Assembly: GCA_014378285.1 (NCBI GenBank)
Contig: JACMNZ010000328.1
Span: 1 to 9,000, forward strand
Length of the DNA stretch: 9,000 nt
Direction: 5' to 3'
Origin: Pseudopedobacter sp.
Lineage (GTDB): Bacteria > Bacteroidota > Bacteroidia > Sphingobacteriales > Sphingobacteriaceae
This document shows positions 7,364 to 9,000 of the stretch, in pieces. Positions within the stretch are counted from its first letter, which is position 1. Every line of letters starts with the position of its first letter. The notes under the pieces were generated by a model. The model was not told the DNA's origin. It saw only the letters and a list, made by a program, of their open reading frames with translations, and did no database searches. The translations under genes were made by a program, and so were the position numbers.

Positions 7364-7972
7364 ATGAAGTTATACCTGTTTCTTCTTTTTGTATTTCCGC
7401 TTTTTGTTGAAGCTCAAAATTTAAAACCATTCAAGATATATGATCACAAAAAATTAGAAGAAAACAATTTAAAGGTATATTCTGAAGACGGTGTAATTTC
7501 CTTAACAGCTGTTAAACCTGATGTTATTAAAGTATATTTTTCGGCATTACCAGATATAAATTATATGGTTAAGACTGATAAAATGGTTTATGTGAGGGTA
7601 ACACAAAACTTGGATGATATTTTTATGCAGACAGATTCGCTGCTGATTATCATCAATAAACTGGATTTTTCTATAAAATATAAATCAATAAAAGAAAAGC
7701 TTTTTTTGGCTAATGATGTTATTATAGATAAATCTAAAAGTTTTCTAAATTTTAAAATAGGTAATGGGGTAAAGATTTATAAATCGGGGAAACAATTAAA
7801 AGACAGTAATATTTCTTTTAAAAAACAAATTGAATTAACGTCATCAGAAAATTACTCCTTAATTTTAGAAACCGATTATAAAGGGTTTTTAAAAATAGAT
7901 GAAAGCAATAATCTTCAATTTAAAACCAATAATCATAAATTAGGTTATTATTTTATTGCAGGAAATAAGTAG
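7364..7972 (+). CDS. Exported protein resembling only the N-terminal domain of GH31 glycosidases
   Basis: The 202-residue protein has a signal peptide at 1-17 with likely cleavage VEA|QN. The mature part reads like the N-terminal beta-sandwich (galactose-mutarotase-like) of glycoside hydrolase family 31. GVISLTAVKPDVIKVYFS (43-60) corresponds to the common 'v.i.v.spdviRv.fs' strand pair, and DSLLIIINKLDFSIKYK (91-107) to the 'l.v.i.k.plri.f.d' strands. IELTSSENYSLILETDYKGFLKI (156-178) corresponds to the 'ipf..s.kgYGlffDn.y...fd' region, and LGYYFIAG (193-200) to the DYYFI.G motif just before the catalytic barrel. It stops two residues later, so the whole (beta/alpha)8 barrel and its catalytic Asp residues are absent and it should not hydrolyse sugars. 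It may be a truncated gene or a free-standing carbohydrate-binding domain. It starts 7 nt after the DUF1345 gene. The family call is from memory of motifs, not a profile search. Confidence 0.7.
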   Translation: MKLYLFLLFVFPLFVEAQNLKPFKIYDHKKLEENNLKVYSEDGVISLTAVKPDVIKVYFSALPDINYMVKTDKMVYVRVTQNLDDIFMQTDSLLIIINKLDFSIKYKSIKEKLFLANDVIIDKSKSFLNFKIGNGVKIYKSGKQLKDSNISFKKQIELTSSENYSLILETDYKGFLKIDESNNLQFKTNNHKLGYYFIAGNK

Positions 7973-7991
7973 TATTCTTTGTTTTAAAAAA

Positions 7992-8384
7992 TCATAATTT
8001 AAGAACATCTATTACATCAATTTCTAAAAAATGCTTATCTAAAGTAATTAGTTTCATTTTAAATTGTTTTGTAATCGCTGCAATCCAAATATCGTTCTCA
8101 GGGATTGGTTTACCTTTTTTTAATAACATTGTTTTTAAGATTCCATATTGATTTGAAGTCTCTTTATCAGCAATTAAAACGGTACAGATATTTAAAAATT
8201 CATTAATCTGGGAGAGATGTTTCTTTGAATTAGAAGATCTATATGCTCCTAAATATAATTCACCAAGAACAGCAAATGGGAGATAAAACTTATCTTCTTT
8301 TTTGAATGACGCTTTGATTTTTTCGTTTCCTCTAAATAATTCGATAATGATGTTTGTATCGATTATGTAGTTAATTCCAGCCAT
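7992..8384 (-). CDS. PIN-domain toxin, VapC-like ribonuclease
   Basis: Probable toxin of a type II toxin-antitoxin pair. PIN-domain VapC toxins are Mg2+-dependent RNases that cut tRNA or rRNA; the target here is unknown. From ATG 8384 it has 130 residues, the usual VapC size. The four acidic residues are present: Asp9 (YIIDTNIIIELF), Glu42 (VLGELYLGAY), Asp98 (PENDIWIAA) and Asp116 (ITLDKHF). A TTG at 8393 would add three residues, but ATG gives the canonical MAGINYIIDTN start. The start overlaps the last 14 nt of the upstream antitoxin gene, the arrangement expected for coupled antitoxin-first synthesis. It ends 19 bp from the convergent GH31-like gene. The active site looks intact. Confidence 0.9.
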   Translation of the reverse strand: MAGINYIIDTNIIIELFRGNEKIKASFKKEDKFYLPFAVLGELYLGAYRSSNSKKHLSQINEFLNICTVLIADKETSNQYGILKTMLLKKGKPIPENDIWIAAITKQFKMKLITLDKHFLEIDVIDVLKL

Positions 8385-8607
8385 CTTTGTCAATTACTTC
8401 ACAAGAATCTGAAATGATTTTTTTGATTTCTTCAGCTTCTTTATTACTCCAAATACCAATAAATTCTGAAACATCCTTTTTTGTAGAACTTTTAGAATTT
8501 GTATTCTTAACAATTTTTAAAAAATCTTGTAAAGCTTTTAAAGCTAGTTCGTTATCTATTTTAAGAACTTCTGCAATAATGGAAAGCTTTTTTGTCTCTA
8601 AAATCAT
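8371..8607 (-). CDS. Putative antitoxin of the PIN toxin
   Basis: Small 78-residue protein encoded directly upstream of, and overlapping by 14 nt, the PIN toxin, which is the main reason to call it an antitoxin. Residues 1-33 look helical (IIAEVLKIDNELALKALQDFLKI), 34-46 are a Ser/Lys-rich linker, and 46-78 hold an acidic amphipathic segment (VSEFIGIWSNKEAEEIKKII, then CEVIDKDGWN). The aromatic and acidic C-terminus is the type that wraps around a PIN toxin and blocks its active site (inference). I do not see a clear ribbon-helix-helix, AbrB or Phd motif, so it is not assigned to a standard VapB class. If it autoregulates, DNA binding would have to come from the N-terminal helical part. Confidence 0.78.
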   Translation of the reverse strand: MILETKKLSIIAEVLKIDNELALKALQDFLKIVKNTNSKSSTKKDVSEFIGIWSNKEAEEIKKIISDSCEVIDKDGWN

Positions 8608-8627
8608 AATATTATCTAGCTTATTAT

Positions 8628-8679
8628 CAAATATAATTAATTCGATATCAAATATTAATACGAATTCAATTAACTCAAA
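8628..8679 (-). promoter_or_regulatory. Candidate promoter/operator region of the toxin-antitoxin pair
   Basis: Read on the minus strand, TTTG at 8679-8676, a 19-nt spacer and AATATTTG at 8656-8649 form a good -33/-7 pair with one mismatch. A second, perfect -7 element TATATTTG is at 8635-8628, without a -33 box. The 6-bp inverted repeat AATTCG (8639-8644) and CGAATT (8661-8666), with a 16-bp spacer and 22-bp centre spacing, brackets the first -7 box and could be an operator. The upstream end of this region lies inside the last codons of nadE. Confidence 0.4.
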
Positions 8680-9000
8680 TATTTCCCAACAATTGGCATC
8701 CTTCTTCCCATACCAAAAGCTTTTGGCGAAACCCTTAAAATTGGAGGCGTTTGGTAACGCTTAAACTCCGCCTTGTTTACCATTTTTAAAATTCGATTAA
8801 CTAAAGTTTCATCATAACCATCATCAATTATAGCTTTAGAACTTTTTTTCATTTCAATGTATTCGAATAAAATTTTATCCAAAATATCATAATCTGGCAA
8901 AGAATCAGAGTCTTTTTGATCTGGTCTTAATTCTGCTGAAGGTGGTTTAACAATTGTATTAATTGGGATAATTTCTTTTTCTCTATTGATGTAATTACAC
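8670..9000 (-). CDS. nadE: Glutamine-dependent NAD+ synthetase, C-terminal part (gene continues beyond window)
   Basis: Final step of NAD biosynthesis: ATP-dependent amidation of deamido-NAD (NaAD) to NAD+ in the cytosol. The frame is open from the window edge to the TAA at 8672-8670, giving 110 C-terminal residues. The family's C-terminal signature is clear: YINREKEIIPINTIVKPPS, then AELRPDQKDSDSLPDYDILD, a helix ending in DDGYDETLVNRILKMV, then AEFKRYQTPPILRV and SPKAFGMGRRMPIV. The start is outside the window; a TTG at 8900 inside the frame is an internal Leu codon of the DSLPDYD motif, not a start. Whether the usual N-terminal nitrilase-type glutaminase domain is present cannot be seen here, but it is expected for this lineage. 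The antitoxin gene follows on the same strand after 62 bp. Confidence 0.95.
   Translation of the reverse strand, partial: CNYINREKEIIPINTIVKPPSAELRPDQKDSDSLPDYDILDKILFEYIEMKKSSKAIIDDGYDETLVNRILKMVNKAEFKRYQTPPILRVSPKAFGMGRRMPIVGKYLS

Noticed and set aside
7242..7430. Minus-strand open frame across the DUF1345/GH31-like junction
   Set aside because: It overlaps two supported genes on the other strand and shows no recognisable protein features.
7940..7991. Rho-independent terminator between the convergent GH31-like and toxin genes
   Set aside because: Only A/T pairs (TTATTT/AAATAA) can form, with no G+C stem or clean T-run.
7973..8393. Remnant of a GH31 catalytic barrel downstream of the short GH31-like gene
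   Set aside because: The space is taken by the toxin-antitoxin genes on the other strand, and I saw no WxDM-type barrel motif in the plus-strand frames.
8387..8764. Plus-strand open frame of 125 codons opposite the antitoxin and nadE end
   Set aside because: The Ser/Ile-rich product is the reverse of two supported minus-strand genes; the nadE and PIN motifs decide the coding strand.
8670..8900. A complete 76-residue gene starting at 8900
   Set aside because: The codon at 8900 is TTG (Leu of DSLPDYD) and the frame stays open and NadE-like to the window edge, so this is the C-terminus of nadE and not a separate gene.

Overview
The window is AT-rich and gene-dense. Several signs point to a Bacteroidota genome, most likely Sphingobacteriaceae (Pedobacter-like): no Shine-Dalgarno sequences before starts, promoter-like TAnnTTTG elements, a DUF4286 gene, an FINNxTHEFKTP-type histidine kinase, and a lipoprotein S9-type protein. 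The lineage is inferred from protein style, not from a database search.

Left block (minus strand, 1-2168): an exported TPR protein of about 600 residues is followed by a DUF4286 protein. A possible first few codons of another gene lie at the window edge. Middle block (plus strand, 2360-7972): a 191-bp divergent intergenic region precedes five co-directional genes. These are an S9 prolyl-oligopeptidase-like lipoprotein, a sensor histidine kinase, an OmpR-type response regulator, a DUF1345 membrane protein and a small exported protein. The first three genes are nearly contiguous (3-nt gap, then overlap or 1 nt). The last two are 7 nt apart and follow after a 67-bp gap. Right block (minus strand, 7992-9000): a PIN-domain toxin and its overlapping antitoxin, then the C-terminal end of nadE (glutamine-dependent NAD+ synthetase), which runs off the window.

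The most unusual content is in the middle block. The S9 protein keeps the fold landmarks and the catalytic Asp and His, but the nucleophile position reads GYGFGG instead of GxSxGG, so the catalytic serine is glycine. The oxyanion-side HGGP motif is also altered, to HFGP. The last gene looks like only the N-terminal beta-sandwich of a GH31 alpha-glucosidase-type enzyme, with a signal peptide, ending where the catalytic barrel should start. Two exported proteins that look like enzyme relatives without working active sites thus flank a two-component system. A working hypothesis is that the S9 pseudo-peptidase, and perhaps the GH31-like domain, bind ligands in the envelope and feed the histidine kinase. 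This is inference from gene order and motifs only.

No rRNA, tRNA, CRISPR array, insertion sequence or convincing rho-independent terminator was seen, and no stretch over 300 bases lacks a gene.
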